The notes below the pieces were generated by a model that was not told the origin of the DNA, did not search any database, and saw nothing but the letters and a program-made list of their open reading frames with translations. A stretch of 64,000 bases of DNA from Pseudomonadota bacterium (GTDB lineage Bacteria; Bdellovibrionota; UBA1018; CAIMNF01), in the NCBI GenBank assembly GCA_027491115.1, contig JAIXWV010000030.1, positions 116,529-180,528 of the forward strand, read 5' to 3'. How positions within the stretch are numbered: the first letter of the stretch is position 1; each line of letters starts with the position of its first letter. Below are positions 56,191-64,000 of the stretch, piece after piece. The position numbers and the translations under genes are program-made.

Positions 56191-57278
56191 GCTCACTCGA
56201 GACCACATTGATGTTCGTGAAGATCGCAATCGTCTTGATGGGTTTACTCTTGACGGTCCCGATCATGCTTTTTGTCGAGAGGCGGGGATCCGCACTCATG
56301 CAAAACCGCCTCGGCCCAAATCGAATGGGTCCTTTCGGGCTTTTTCAGGCGGCGTGTGATGTCGTGAAGTTCATCTTCAAGGAAGACCGGGCGCCGGGTC
56401 ACGTGAACAAGTTCTATTACACCATCGCCCCTTGGATCGCCGTGATTCCGGCATTCATGACATTTGCTGTGATTCCTTTTGCGGGATCGCTTCAGATCGA
56501 CGGTGTCGAGGCGAAGTTCCTGATCGCCAATCTTGATGTCGGCGTTCTCTATTGTTTCAGCATCGCATCTCTGGGTGTTTACGGAATCATCATGGCGGGC
56601 TGGGCATCGAACAACAAATATTCACTGCTCGGAAGTCTGCGGAGTTCGGCACAGATGATCAGTTACGAGCTCACGCTCGGGCTGTCGATCGTCGGCCTCA
56701 TGATGGTATTCCAGTCAGTGAACCTGGGAGAAATCGCAGCAGCCCAAGGCGAAACATTGATCCAATTGGGACCGATTTCCGTTCCGAAGTGGGGGGTGTT
56801 CATTCAGCCCCTGGGGTTCATTCTTTTCCTGGTGTCCATGTTCGCCGAAACGAACCGCCTTCCTTTCGATCTTCCAGAAGGTGAGTCAGAGTTGATCGCA
56901 GGGTACCATCTCGAGTATGGATCAATGCGATTCGCCCTCTTTATGATGGCCGAATTTGTGAACATGGCCGTTGCCTCCGGCCTGATTGCCACACTCTTTT
57001 TTGGTGGTTGGCAGCTGCTTCCTGGGATGGGATTCCTGGTGGGACAGGTCGAGAATCTCGGAATTCTACCCCCCGGAGGTTGGGTCCAGGTGCTGTTCCA
57101 GGGCCTTTCGTTTGTGATCAAAGTCGCTTTCTTCATGTGGTTCTTTGTCTGGGTGCGCTGGACACTACCTCGATTCCGCTTCGATCAGCTCATGAATTTA
57201 GGGTGGAAGGTTTTGTTTCCTCTCGGCCTCGTGAATGTACTCGTTACCGGCCTGCTCATTTATAAGGGAGTTCTCTGA
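56187..57278 (+). CDS. nuoH: NADH-quinone oxidoreductase subunit H
   Basis: NuoH is the membrane subunit that lines the quinone channel and links to proton translocation. The 363-residue protein has the motifs FVERRGSALMQNRLGPNR near residue 30 and FAETNRLPFDLPEGESEL near residue 220, with all acidic residues kept. About eight membrane helices are predicted. It starts 4 bp inside nuoG and ends immediately before nuoI. Confidence 0.96.
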   Translation: MSSLETTLMFVKIAIVLMGLLLTVPIMLFVERRGSALMQNRLGPNRMGPFGLFQAACDVVKFIFKEDRAPGHVNKFYYTIAPWIAVIPAFMTFAVIPFAGSLQIDGVEAKFLIANLDVGVLYCFSIASLGVYGIIMAGWASNNKYSLLGSLRSSAQMISYELTLGLSIVGLMMVFQSVNLGEIAAAQGETLIQLGPISVPKWGVFIQPLGFILFLVSMFAETNRLPFDLPEGESELIAGYHLEYGSMRFALFMMAEFVNMAVASGLIATLFFGGWQLLPGMGFLVGQVENLGILPPGGWVQVLFQGLSFVIKVAFFMWFFVWVRWTLPRFRFDQLMNLGWKVLFPLGLVNVLVTGLLIYKGVL

Positions 57279-57722
57279 ATGTTGGCACAAAGAAAACCGG
57301 GTTTCCTGAACAGAATGTACCTGATCGAAGTCGTACGTGGCCTCGGCATCACCATGAAGAACTTCTTGTTCCACAAGAAGGTGACTCTCCAGTTCCCGGA
57401 ACAGCGTCGGGATTATTCAGGTCGCTACCGCGGGCAACATTACATCAAGTCGGTGAACGGCGTGGAAAACTGCACTGCTTGCATGCTTTGTCCTACGGTT
57501 TGCCCGGCGGAGTGCATTCACATCGTGGCCGGAGAGCGCGAGGATAAGGAAAAGTATCCAGTGAAGTTCGAGATCGACTCACTTCGTTGCTGTTTTTGCG
57601 GCATGTGTGAGGAGGCGTGCCCAAAAGACGCAATCAAGCTTTCGAACATTTATGAAATGAGTCAGAAAAACCGGACTGTTTATGAGAAGGATTTCCTGCT
57701 CGAACAAAGAGGGAACAAGTGA
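57279..57722 (+). CDS. nuoI: NADH-quinone oxidoreductase subunit I
   Basis: NuoI carries clusters N6a and N6b between NuoG and NuoB. The 147-residue protein has CTACMLCPTVCP and CCFCGMCEEACP, both complete CxxCxxCxxxCP motifs, and the family segment HKKVTLQFPEQRRDYSGRYR near the N-terminus. The ATG directly follows the nuoH stop. Its stop overlaps the nuoJ ATG at 57722. Confidence 0.96.
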   Translation: MLAQRKPGFLNRMYLIEVVRGLGITMKNFLFHKKVTLQFPEQRRDYSGRYRGQHYIKSVNGVENCTACMLCPTVCPAECIHIVAGEREDKEKYPVKFEIDSLRCCFCGMCEEACPKDAIKLSNIYEMSQKNRTVYEKDFLLEQRGNK

Positions 57723-58264
57723 TGGATTTCCCCGTCTTGGCCTTCTCGGTGTTCTCGACGATCGCAATTCTGGGATCCCTGCTTGTCATCTTCAAGAAAA
57801 ACCCGGTCTCGTCCGCTTTCGCTCTCGTCCTAGTGTTCTTTGCCTTTGCAGGGCTCTATGCCTTGCTGGGGGCGCACCTGGTCGCGGCGCTTCAAATCCT
57901 GGTGTATGCGGGTGCCATCATGGTGCTTTTCGTGTTCGTCATCATGCTTCTGAATCAGGACGAACCCGTTCATGACCTGGAGGCTACCGGGGTGATCTAT
58001 CGCGTGGTGGCTGTTCTCTCGGCCACCGCACTGGGTGCCGTTTTGGTCAGAGCGGTGCTGAGTGGCAAATCCTTGGTTCCGGTGGGCTCATTGACCGACG
58101 AGAAGATTGCGTCATTGGGTGGAAACATGAAGGCGATTTCCGAACAGCTGTTCACGGACCGCATCTTCCACTTTGAACTCACATCCTTTTTGCTGCTCGG
58201 AGCGATCGTCGCAACGGTGACTCTTGCAAAAAGGAAAGGTCGCGGCGAAGAGGGGGGCGTATGA
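57722..58264 (+). CDS. nuoJ: NADH-quinone oxidoreductase subunit J
   Basis: NuoJ is a five-helix membrane subunit. The 180-residue protein has the conserved helix QILVYAGAIMVLFVFVIMLL, which contains the pi-bulge seen in complex I structures. The ATG at 57722 is preferred to a GTG at 57719 (TGATG junction). It overlaps nuoK by 4 bp. Confidence 0.95.
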   Translation: MDFPVLAFSVFSTIAILGSLLVIFKKNPVSSAFALVLVFFAFAGLYALLGAHLVAALQILVYAGAIMVLFVFVIMLLNQDEPVHDLEATGVIYRVVAVLSATALGAVLVRAVLSGKSLVPVGSLTDEKIASLGGNMKAISEQLFTDRIFHFELTSFLLLGAIVATVTLAKRKGRGEEGGV

Positions 58265-58569
58265 CAGCGTTTGAACCATGGATGCTCCTAGTTGTATCGG
58301 TTGTTGTGTTTTGCATTGGTTTACTTGGCCTCATTCTCCGAAAGAACCTGATTGTGATGCTGATGAGCATTGAGTTGATGTTGAATGCCGTCAATCTCTG
58401 CTTTGTCACCTTTTCAAAAATGCATCAACTTCTCGACGGCCATTTGACCGTTCTTTTTGTTATGACCGTTGCTGCTGCCGAATCCGCCGTGGGACTCGGC
58501 TTGGTGATTGCCATGTTCAGGAACCTGAGATCGGTTGACTCCGACCAGATTCAACTGTTGAGGGACTGA
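58261..58569 (+). CDS. nuoK: NADH-quinone oxidoreductase subunit K
   Basis: NuoK is a three-helix membrane subunit of the proton path. The 102-residue protein keeps both conserved membrane carboxylates, Glu38 (MSIELMLNAVNL) and Glu74 (VAAAESAVGLGL). It overlaps nuoJ by 4 bp and is followed by nuoL after 3 bp. Confidence 0.96.
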   Translation: MTAFEPWMLLVVSVVVFCIGLLGLILRKNLIVMLMSIELMLNAVNLCFVTFSKMHQLLDGHLTVLFVMTVAAAESAVGLGLVIAMFRNLRSVDSDQIQLLRD

Positions 58570-58572
58570 TCC

Positions 58573-60405
58573 ATGATCACATCGATGATTCTATTTCCTC
58601 TTGCCGGATTCCTAATCAACGGATTGTGGACCCTTTGGGCGGCCAATTCCGGACGCCGGGTTTCCTCCCGCGTATCAGGGGCGATTGCTACCTCGGCCAT
58701 GCTTGCGGCATTCGTGTCCGCCTGGCTCGCCAGGGATCAGATCCCTGCATCGGGAGCAGCCGAGGTCGAAATTTTCCGTTGGTTCACCCTGGGTTCACTT
58801 TCCGTGGATTTCAAACTCCGCCTGGATGCCTTATCGTCACTCTTCACCCTCGTGATCACCGGTGTTGGAGCTTTGATTCATCTGTATTCAGTTTCCTACA
58901 TGGAAGAGGACGAAGGTGCGGGCAAGTACTTTGCTTACCTCAACCTGTTCTGTTTCATGATGTTGAATCTCGTCCTCGGAGGCACGCTCCCCCAGGTCTT
59001 TCTGGGTTGGGAGGGCGTGGGCCTCGCAAGCTATCTCCTGATCGGATTCTGGTATCGTGACGAGGCGAACGTCGGAGCCGGCCAGAAGGCGTTTGTCATG
59101 AATCGGATCGGCGATCTGGGATTCTTGATCGCCATGTTCATCGGCTACAAGTACTCCGGGTCACTCGACCTCGCCACGATCGAGAAAGTCATTCTCCCTG
59201 CCGGGGTTGGGACGAGTTTTGTCCTCCTCGTTTTCCTGGCTTGTACGGGAAAATCAGCACAAATTCCATTGTTCACCTGGCTTCCCGACGCGATGGCCGG
59301 ACCTACTCCGGTTTCGGCACTGATTCACGCGGCAACCATGGTGACCAGCGGGGTATATTTGCTCGCACGCCTGAGCCCGGTAATCTCACAATCCGTCACA
59401 GGAATGATGGTCATCGCGGCGGTTGGCGCTGCGACAGCATTGATCACGGCGATCATCGCTTGCTTTCAGAGCGACATCAAGAAAGTGCTGGCCTACTCGA
59501 CCGTTTCTCAGCTCGGATTCATGTTCGTTGCTTGCGGTGTGGGTGCGTTCGGGGCCGGCGTGTTTCATGTGATGACCCATGCATTCTTTAAGGCGCTGCT
59601 GTTTCTGGGTGCTGGCAGTGTGATTCACGGACTTCACGGGGAGCAAGACATCTTCAAGATGGGTGGGCTCAAGAATAAACTCCCGATCACATTCTGGACA
59701 TTCACTGCCGGGTGGGCGGCCATTCTAGGTTTGCCGCCATTTAGCGGATTCTTCTCAAAAGATGAGATCCTGCACCAAGCGCTGGTATCTGGATCGGGGT
59801 CGGTTATTTTGTTCTCTGTACTCTTGGTCGCAGCAACCCTGACAGCTTTCTACATGACCCGCTTGTACTGGCTGGTGTTCTTTGGAAGCCCCCGAATGGA
59901 AAAATCCAAATTTGAACATGCACATGAGTCCCCAATGCCCATGGCTCTTCCTTTGGTGGTTCTTGGTGCTCTCTCGCTAGCGGGAGGATTCGCGGGTGAG
60001 CCGATTCACCTGCCTCATCCGGAGGCAGTGAAATCTACACCGGCATGGATCATCATGGTTGTAAGTGTGCTGGTTGCAGTTGTCGGTGCGATGATCGCAT
60101 ACCGACGGTACTCGACCGGTTCGCCTCGTACCGAGGTGGCGAATGACGTCTTCCGGATTGACTCGATCTACTCGAGCGTTTTTGGCGGTGGATTGAGGGC
60201 TACCGCAACAGCCACCCAGTGGCTCGAAGAGCGGGTCGTTCAAGGAATAATCCGGGTGGTGGCTGCGATCACCGACTTGTCCGGCAACATGATCCGGGTT
60301 TTGCAAGTCGGCTCGGCTCAAGCATATCTTCTCATGATGATCATCGGCCTGGTGGTCATGGTTCTGTACTTTCTGAAAGGGGCAACTCCGCATGGAAACT
60401 TCTAG
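58573..60405 (+). CDS. nuoL: NADH-quinone oxidoreductase subunit L
   Basis: NuoL is the distal antiporter-like proton-pumping subunit with the long lateral helix. The 610-residue protein has the block LGWEGVGLASYLLIGFWY with the essential Glu, FTWLPDAMAGPTPVSALIHA with the broken-helix Lys region nearby, and SDIKKVLAYSTVSQLGFM. The C-terminal extension (about residues 500-610) is consistent with the lateral helix and anchor. It overlaps nuoM by 14 bp. Confidence 0.96.
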   Translation: MITSMILFPLAGFLINGLWTLWAANSGRRVSSRVSGAIATSAMLAAFVSAWLARDQIPASGAAEVEIFRWFTLGSLSVDFKLRLDALSSLFTLVITGVGALIHLYSVSYMEEDEGAGKYFAYLNLFCFMMLNLVLGGTLPQVFLGWEGVGLASYLLIGFWYRDEANVGAGQKAFVMNRIGDLGFLIAMFIGYKYSGSLDLATIEKVILPAGVGTSFVLLVFLACTGKSAQIPLFTWLPDAMAGPTPVSALIHAATMVTSGVYLLARLSPVISQSVTGMMVIAAVGAATALITAIIACFQSDIKKVLAYSTVSQLGFMFVACGVGAFGAGVFHVMTHAFFKALLFLGAGSVIHGLHGEQDIFKMGGLKNKLPITFWTFTAGWAAILGLPPFSGFFSKDEILHQALVSGSGSVILFSVLLVAATLTAFYMTRLYWLVFFGSPRMEKSKFEHAHESPMPMALPLVVLGALSLAGGFAGEPIHLPHPEAVKSTPAWIIMVVSVLVAVVGAMIAYRRYSTGSPRTEVANDVFRIDSIYSSVFGGGLRATATATQWLEERVVQGIIRVVAAITDLSGNMIRVLQVGSAQAYLLMMIIGLVVMVLYFLKGATPHGNF

Positions 60406-61855
60406 TTCCCTTAGTTTTTTGCTTACCATCCCCTTGCTGGCGATGGTCATCTCCTGGGTGATCCCGAAGGCGCTTCAGCGCCTCTATGCCGTCTTTGGAT
60501 CAGCACTCATTCTGGCTCTCACTGCATACGAAACGGCTGGAATCCTTTTCTCGGCATCCACAGATGTGGCGAAAGCTTACTTCGTTGACCAGAGATTGGA
60601 GTGGGTGTCAGAACTCGGGTTATCTGCGGGATTTCGGCTGGACGGAGTCTCCGCTTGGTTCCTTGTTCTTTCTGCTCTGACAACGCTGGTTGCGTTCTCC
60701 ACAAGGGGGAGCTGGTATCGGAAACAGCCTAGATTGTTCGTTTCAATGGGTTTCTTCCTTCTGTTCGCACTCAACTCCGCCTTCCTTGCGACAGACTTGA
60801 TCACGTTCTACCTCTCCTACGAGGCTGTATTCATACCAATGATTTTCATGGTGGGTGTGTGGGGTGAGAATCAAAAAGCCGCCTCCGTGTACAGGTTCTT
60901 CTTGATGAGCTTCGCCGGGTCGATCCTCATGTTGGTGGCGATGTTCCAACTCATGTCGATGCATCATGCCGCTACCGGCCAGTGGTCGTCCCATCTTGCG
61001 GACATCATGAAAGTGGTCACCGCCGCACCTGTCGAATCCCTGTTCTGGCCATGCATCGGGTTCTTCCTGGCGTTTGCCATCAAGGTTCCCATGGTTCCCT
61101 TCCATGGGTGGCTCAAAGAAGTTTATGTGAATGCACCCATGCCCGGAACCATCTGGATGTCTGCGATTCTCTCCAAACTGGGAGTCGTCGGGATCATCCG
61201 GTTCGTGATTCCGTTGTTTCCGGCGGTCATCAAGGAATACCAAGGGCCATTACTTGCAATTTCAGCCGTGTCAGTGATCTATGCCGCGCTGTTGGCGATC
61301 CGGTCAAGCGATGGCAAAACACTCTTGGCATACTCTTCGATCAGTCACTTGGGCTTCGTCATGTTGGGGCTCTTCTCCTTAAGCGCCGAGGGATCGAATG
61401 CGGGAGTCCTGCTTTCAGTCGGACATGCGGTCACTAGCGCGATGCTCTTTTTCCTTCTGCACCAAGTCGAAGAGCGTAGCGGAAATGTTGATCTCTCATC
61501 CTCGAAAGGTCTAGCGTCGACCTACCCGGTATTGTTCAGTGGATTATTCATCTCAGTGCTTGCCTCGGTCTCATTGCCAGGCACCCTCAATTTTGGAGGG
61601 GAGTTCTTGGTGTTGCTGAGCGCCTATCGGGCAAGTGCGTTGTGCACCATTGTGGCTTCTTTAGGTGTGATTCTCGGGGCTGTATACATGCTTCGCTTCT
61701 TTCAAAGGCTTGGACTGGGCGTGCCCCAAAATTCGGGTAATGCCGATGTCGTGTTCAAGAAGGATCTGTCGATAGCGGATCTCCTGGTGGTGATCTTGTT
61801 GGTCGTAATTGTGATTTATGGCGGGATCAATCCCGGAATCTTCATGAAGGGATAA
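60392..61855 (+). CDS. nuoM: NADH-quinone oxidoreductase subunit M
   Basis: NuoM is the second antiporter-like proton-pumping subunit. The 487-residue protein has TFYLSYEAVFIPMIFMVG (essential Glu), VPMVPFHGWLKEVYVNAPMP (Lys in the broken helix) and GKTLLAYSSISHLGFVMLG. Length and motifs are standard. It overlaps nuoL by 14 bp and is followed by nuoN after 7 bp. Confidence 0.96.
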   Translation: METSSSLSFLLTIPLLAMVISWVIPKALQRLYAVFGSALILALTAYETAGILFSASTDVAKAYFVDQRLEWVSELGLSAGFRLDGVSAWFLVLSALTTLVAFSTRGSWYRKQPRLFVSMGFFLLFALNSAFLATDLITFYLSYEAVFIPMIFMVGVWGENQKAASVYRFFLMSFAGSILMLVAMFQLMSMHHAATGQWSSHLADIMKVVTAAPVESLFWPCIGFFLAFAIKVPMVPFHGWLKEVYVNAPMPGTIWMSAILSKLGVVGIIRFVIPLFPAVIKEYQGPLLAISAVSVIYAALLAIRSSDGKTLLAYSSISHLGFVMLGLFSLSAEGSNAGVLLSVGHAVTSAMLFFLLHQVEERSGNVDLSSSKGLASTYPVLFSGLFISVLASVSLPGTLNFGGEFLVLLSAYRASALCTIVASLGVILGAVYMLRFFQRLGLGVPQNSGNADVVFKKDLSIADLLVVILLVVIVIYGGINPGIFMKG

Positions 61856-61862
61856 TGGGGAC

Positions 61863-63323
61863 ATGAACGAAGTCATTCAAACGCTGATGCCTTGGTTGAT
61901 ATTGTCTGCGGGGATCCTAGTGACCTTGCTGGTGAGTGTGATTCGAGTGGAGTCCAAGCGACCCGCCCAGTTCTCTGCGCTCTTCACGCTGGTTTTGACT
62001 GGTGCGATGGCCTTCCAGACCGTTTCAATGCCAGGGGAAGCGATCTTCTCGGGCGCAGTAGAGGTCTCATCATTGACCCGTATTCTGCTGGCGCTCTTCA
62101 GCCTGGTCGGAATCCTGTTCATCTTGGGCGGGGACCGCTACCTCACCAAGGAGCGAATTCACCTTTCTGACTATTACCACTTGCTCCTGATTATGATCCT
62201 CGGGGCTGGAATCATGGTGGCTGCGAAAGATCTCGTGGTGTTGTTCATTGCACTCGAAGTGATGTCTCTCCCGATATATACCCTTGCGGGTTTCCGTCGA
62301 AACGATTCACGCTCGAACGAGGCGGCGATAAAGTACTTCGTCTTGGGTGGTGCGGTCGGTGCGGTATTCTTACTTGGAGCCGCTTTCCTTTTCGGTGCGA
62401 CCGGCTCAACCCAGTTTCCAGCGATTCATGCTTGGTCGAGACAGTCGATATCGGGAGCCAACCTTTTGTTTGCTGCCGGGCACTTTCTTGTATTGATGGC
62501 ATTCCTATTCAAGGTGGCTGCGGCACCTTTTCATTTCTGGAAGCCGGATGTCTATGAGGGTGCTCCCACTCCTGTAACCGGGGTGATGTCGACCATCGTG
62601 GCAGTGGCATCGTTTGTCACACTGGTTCGGCTGGTTCACCTTCCCGCTCTTGACTCAACCGGTTGGGAGTCCTATGCCACGGCGCTAAAAGGAACGGTTC
62701 GAGCACTGGCGGTGATCAGCTTGCTCGTTGGGTCGCTGGTGATCATCACTCAAAAGAATCTGAAGCGATTGTTTGCTTACTCATCGATATCTCAGTCTGG
62801 CTATCTGATGCTCGGGGTTTTGGCGAGTCTGCACCCTGGGCAGGGAATCTCTTCCGTTTTGATTTACCTATTCGGTTATGTGTTTGCAGCTGTCGGTCTT
62901 TTTGTTTTGCTGAGCCAGTCTGAGCCAAGAGGCGACACCGGTGTCGAGCTCGTCGATTTGACCGGATTGGTAAAGAAGTCCCCGCTTAGAACTGCACTCT
63001 GGTCAGTCCTCCTATTTTCTATGGCGGGAATGCCGTTTACATTCGGCTTTTTCACCAAGTATTTTGTGTTTCTCTCCTCAGTGGGAACGGGAGAAACGCC
63101 GCTGGTGGTTTTGGCTGCATTGTGCGCAGTGGTCAGTGCCTACGCTTATTTGAGGCCGATCGGATTGATGGTGATGCGTGACGCCGACCCGGGAGCGGCA
63201 CAATGGAGTGGCGGGTTTTGGAGTCAAATGGTTGTCGTCGCCTCTGTGATCCTCGTGGTCTTTTTAGGTCTGATGCCGAATGCCATGATACAATACCTGA
63301 AAGGGATCCCGCTGATCCATTGA
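61863..63323 (+). CDS. nuoN: NADH-quinone oxidoreductase subunit N
   Basis: NuoN is the third antiporter-like subunit and closes the operon. The 486-residue protein has LVVLFIALEVMSLPIYTLAG (essential Glu), PFHFWKPDVYEGAPTPVTG (broken-helix Lys) and KNLKRLFAYSSISQSGYLML. The 3' end carries a 14-bp tandem duplication that includes its stop codon (63311-63338). I see no clear terminator between it and the next gene. Confidence 0.96.
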   Translation: MNEVIQTLMPWLILSAGILVTLLVSVIRVESKRPAQFSALFTLVLTGAMAFQTVSMPGEAIFSGAVEVSSLTRILLALFSLVGILFILGGDRYLTKERIHLSDYYHLLLIMILGAGIMVAAKDLVVLFIALEVMSLPIYTLAGFRRNDSRSNEAAIKYFVLGGAVGAVFLLGAAFLFGATGSTQFPAIHAWSRQSISGANLLFAAGHFLVLMAFLFKVAAAPFHFWKPDVYEGAPTPVTGVMSTIVAVASFVTLVRLVHLPALDSTGWESYATALKGTVRALAVISLLVGSLVIITQKNLKRLFAYSSISQSGYLMLGVLASLHPGQGISSVLIYLFGYVFAAVGLFVLLSQSEPRGDTGVELVDLTGLVKKSPLRTALWSVLLFSMAGMPFTFGFFTKYFVFLSSVGTGETPLVVLAALCAVVSAYAYLRPIGLMVMRDADPGAAQWSGGFWSQMVVVASVILVVFLGLMPNAMIQYLKGIPLIH

Positions 63324-63338
63324 GGCTGATCCATTAAG
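63311..63338. repeat. 14-bp imperfect tandem duplication at the end of nuoN
   Basis: GCTGATCCATTGAG (63311-63324) is followed directly by GCTGATCCATTAAG (63325-63338), with one base different. The first copy carries the nuoN stop TGA; the second gives an in-register TAA. It looks like a recent slippage duplication across the stop codon. Confidence 0.8.
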
Positions 63339-63343
63339 GAAGA

Positions 63344-64000
63344 ATGGCAAATCTTTACGTGATCCGCTTCAGGGACGGAACTTCCAGTTCTCCCCTGAAA
63401 GAGGACGAAATCCGAAAGAGAATTCGGAAAGGGGAGCTGAAAGACTCTGACGAGCTTTCTCTCTATCCAAATCAGTTCGCATTGGAACTGAAAGACTATC
63501 CTGAGTTCGAGACCGATTTGCAAGCTTCGCTCGAGCCGCCACCACCGCCTCCACGGGAGCCCGAGCCTGAGCCCGAGCCTGAGCCCGAGCCTGAGCCCGA
63601 GCCTGAGCCCGAGCCTGAGCCCGAGCCTGAGCCGTCAGGAGAAGCTTCGGGAGAAATTGCGATCGATTTTTCATCGGCAACGGAAACTCCCCAACCGGAA
63701 TCAACAGCATTAGTTTCTCCGACGGACCCGCAACGCGCTGAAGAATCTGAAATTGGAATTGATCTCGACTTTGGATTCGCTGAACCTGCGCAGACTCAGG
63801 CCGAGCCGGAGTCTACTTCAGAAACACCTCCGCTATCCTCTGTTGAACAGAGCGATCAGGGTGATGAAATTGCCATTGATTTCGAGCTGCCAAAGCCCGA
63901 GCCAAAGCCCGAGCCAAAGCCCGAGCCAAAGCCCGAGCCAAAGCCCGAGCCAAAGCCCGAGCCAAAGCCCGAGCCAAAGCCTGAGCCAAAGCCTGAGCCA
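63344..64000 (+). CDS. GYF-like domain protein with EP and KPEP repeats, cut by window edge
   Basis: This protein starts MANLYVIRFRDGTSSSPLKE behind AAGGAAGA, 20 bp after nuoN, and is open to the window end (219 codons). The first 55 residues resemble the bacterial GYF_2 domain (a strand, a Gly/Pro turn, a helix with EDEIRKRIRKGEL, then a second strand), a family assignment by eye. Then come 13 EP dipeptides (residues 72-97), an acidic Ser/Thr/Gln/Pro region in which EIAIDF, EIGIDL and EIAIDF recur at residues 104, 136 and 175, and a KPEP repeat that runs off the edge. It is probably a cytoplasmic or envelope-spanning adaptor; no signal peptide is visible. Confidence 0.8.
   Translation, partial: MANLYVIRFRDGTSSSPLKEDEIRKRIRKGELKDSDELSLYPNQFALELKDYPEFETDLQASLEPPPPPPREPEPEPEPEPEPEPEPEPEPEPEPEPSGEASGEIAIDFSSATETPQPESTALVSPTDPQRAEESEIGIDLDFGFAEPAQTQAEPESTSETPPLSSVEQSDQGDEIAIDFELPKPEPKPEPKPEPKPEPKPEPKPEPKPEPKPEPKPEP
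63557..63634 (+). repeat. Tandem repeat coding for (Glu-Pro)13
   Basis: Twelve-base units GAGCCCGAGCCT repeat about six and a half times, giving 13 Glu-Pro dipeptides. The near-perfect nucleotide identity indicates recent expansion, so the copy number may vary between strains. An open frame on the other strand (Ala/Arg/Gln repeats) is a by-product of this repeat. Confidence 0.92.
63890..64000 (+). repeat. Tandem repeat coding for Lys-Pro-Glu-Pro, open at window edge
   Basis: Twelve-base units CCAAAGCCCGAG repeat about nine times up to the window edge, with the middle codon changing from CCC to CCT in the last units. The repeat is in frame and codes for an extended, rigid KPEP rod like the spacers in TonB. 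Its true length is not visible here. Confidence 0.92.

Noticed and set aside
56397..56409. CACGTG core inside nuoH as a parS site
   Set aside because: The left flank does not match and the palindrome is broken.
63369..63710. Minus-strand frame with Ala/Arg/Gln repeats
   Set aside because: It is only the reverse reading of the (Glu-Pro)13 tandem repeat in the plus-strand gene.

Overview
This window is the replication-origin region of a bacterial chromosome. The gene order (parB-parA, rsmG, mnmG, then mnmE, yidC, yidD, rnpA, rpmH on one strand and dnaA, dnaN, recF, gyrB, gyrA on the other), the bactofilin beside parAB, and an F-type ATP synthase whose b', b and delta genes lie apart from its a and c genes resemble the Bdellovibrionota and other former deltaproteobacteria. 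That placement is inferred from gene content and synteny. No rRNA or tRNA gene, insertion sequence, prophage or CRISPR array was seen.

Layout. From 1 to 3.6 kb (minus strand): atpH (cut by the window edge), atpF, atpF', bactofilin, parB, parA. From 3.85 to 8.5 kb (minus): rsmG with a perfect parS site inside it, mnmG, and the two subunits of a B12-dependent acyl-CoA mutase whose active-site residues look like isobutyryl-CoA mutase. From 8.6 to 10.9 kb (plus): two unrecognised secreted proteins. From 10.9 to 17.3 kb (minus): acyl-CoA dehydrogenase, enoyl-CoA hydratase, 3-hydroxyacyl-CoA dehydrogenase, mnmE, yidC, yidD, rnpA, rpmH. From 17.4 to 31 kb (plus): dnaA, two unrecognised exported proteins, a 444-bp putative oriC, dnaN, recF, gyrB, fabH, gyrA. 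From 31 to 33.5 kb (plus): a TPR protein and atpZ, an atpI-like gene, atpB, atpE, ended by a strong terminator. From 33.6 to 43.7 kb (minus): uvrA, a phosphohexomutase, pdxA, two peptidyl-prolyl isomerases, mfd. From 43.7 to 63.3 kb (plus): a compact cluster of ten complex-I-like genes of strongly divergent sequence, then, 38 bp later, a complete 14-gene nuoA-N operon. A GYF-like protein with long EP and KPEP repeats runs off the right edge.

How the genes work together. The centre drives replication start, segregation and DNA topology. The left arm combines tRNA modification, membrane-protein insertion and short-chain acyl-CoA breakdown: a mutase linking isobutyryl- and butyryl-CoA, followed by dehydrogenation, hydration and oxidation, would feed electrons to respiration. 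The right arm supplies respiratory complex I, and the ATP synthase genes flank the origin.

The most unusual content is the block at 43.7-50.3 kb. It repeats the gene order of the neighbouring nuo operon (B, D, H, I, then membrane subunits) but lacks C, E, F and G. It keeps the ligands for three Fe-S clusters, while the quinone-site residues of the NuoD-like protein and most membrane-arm charged residues that I could align are gone. Intact overlapping reading frames argue that it is functional. It may be a repurposed paralogue of complex I.
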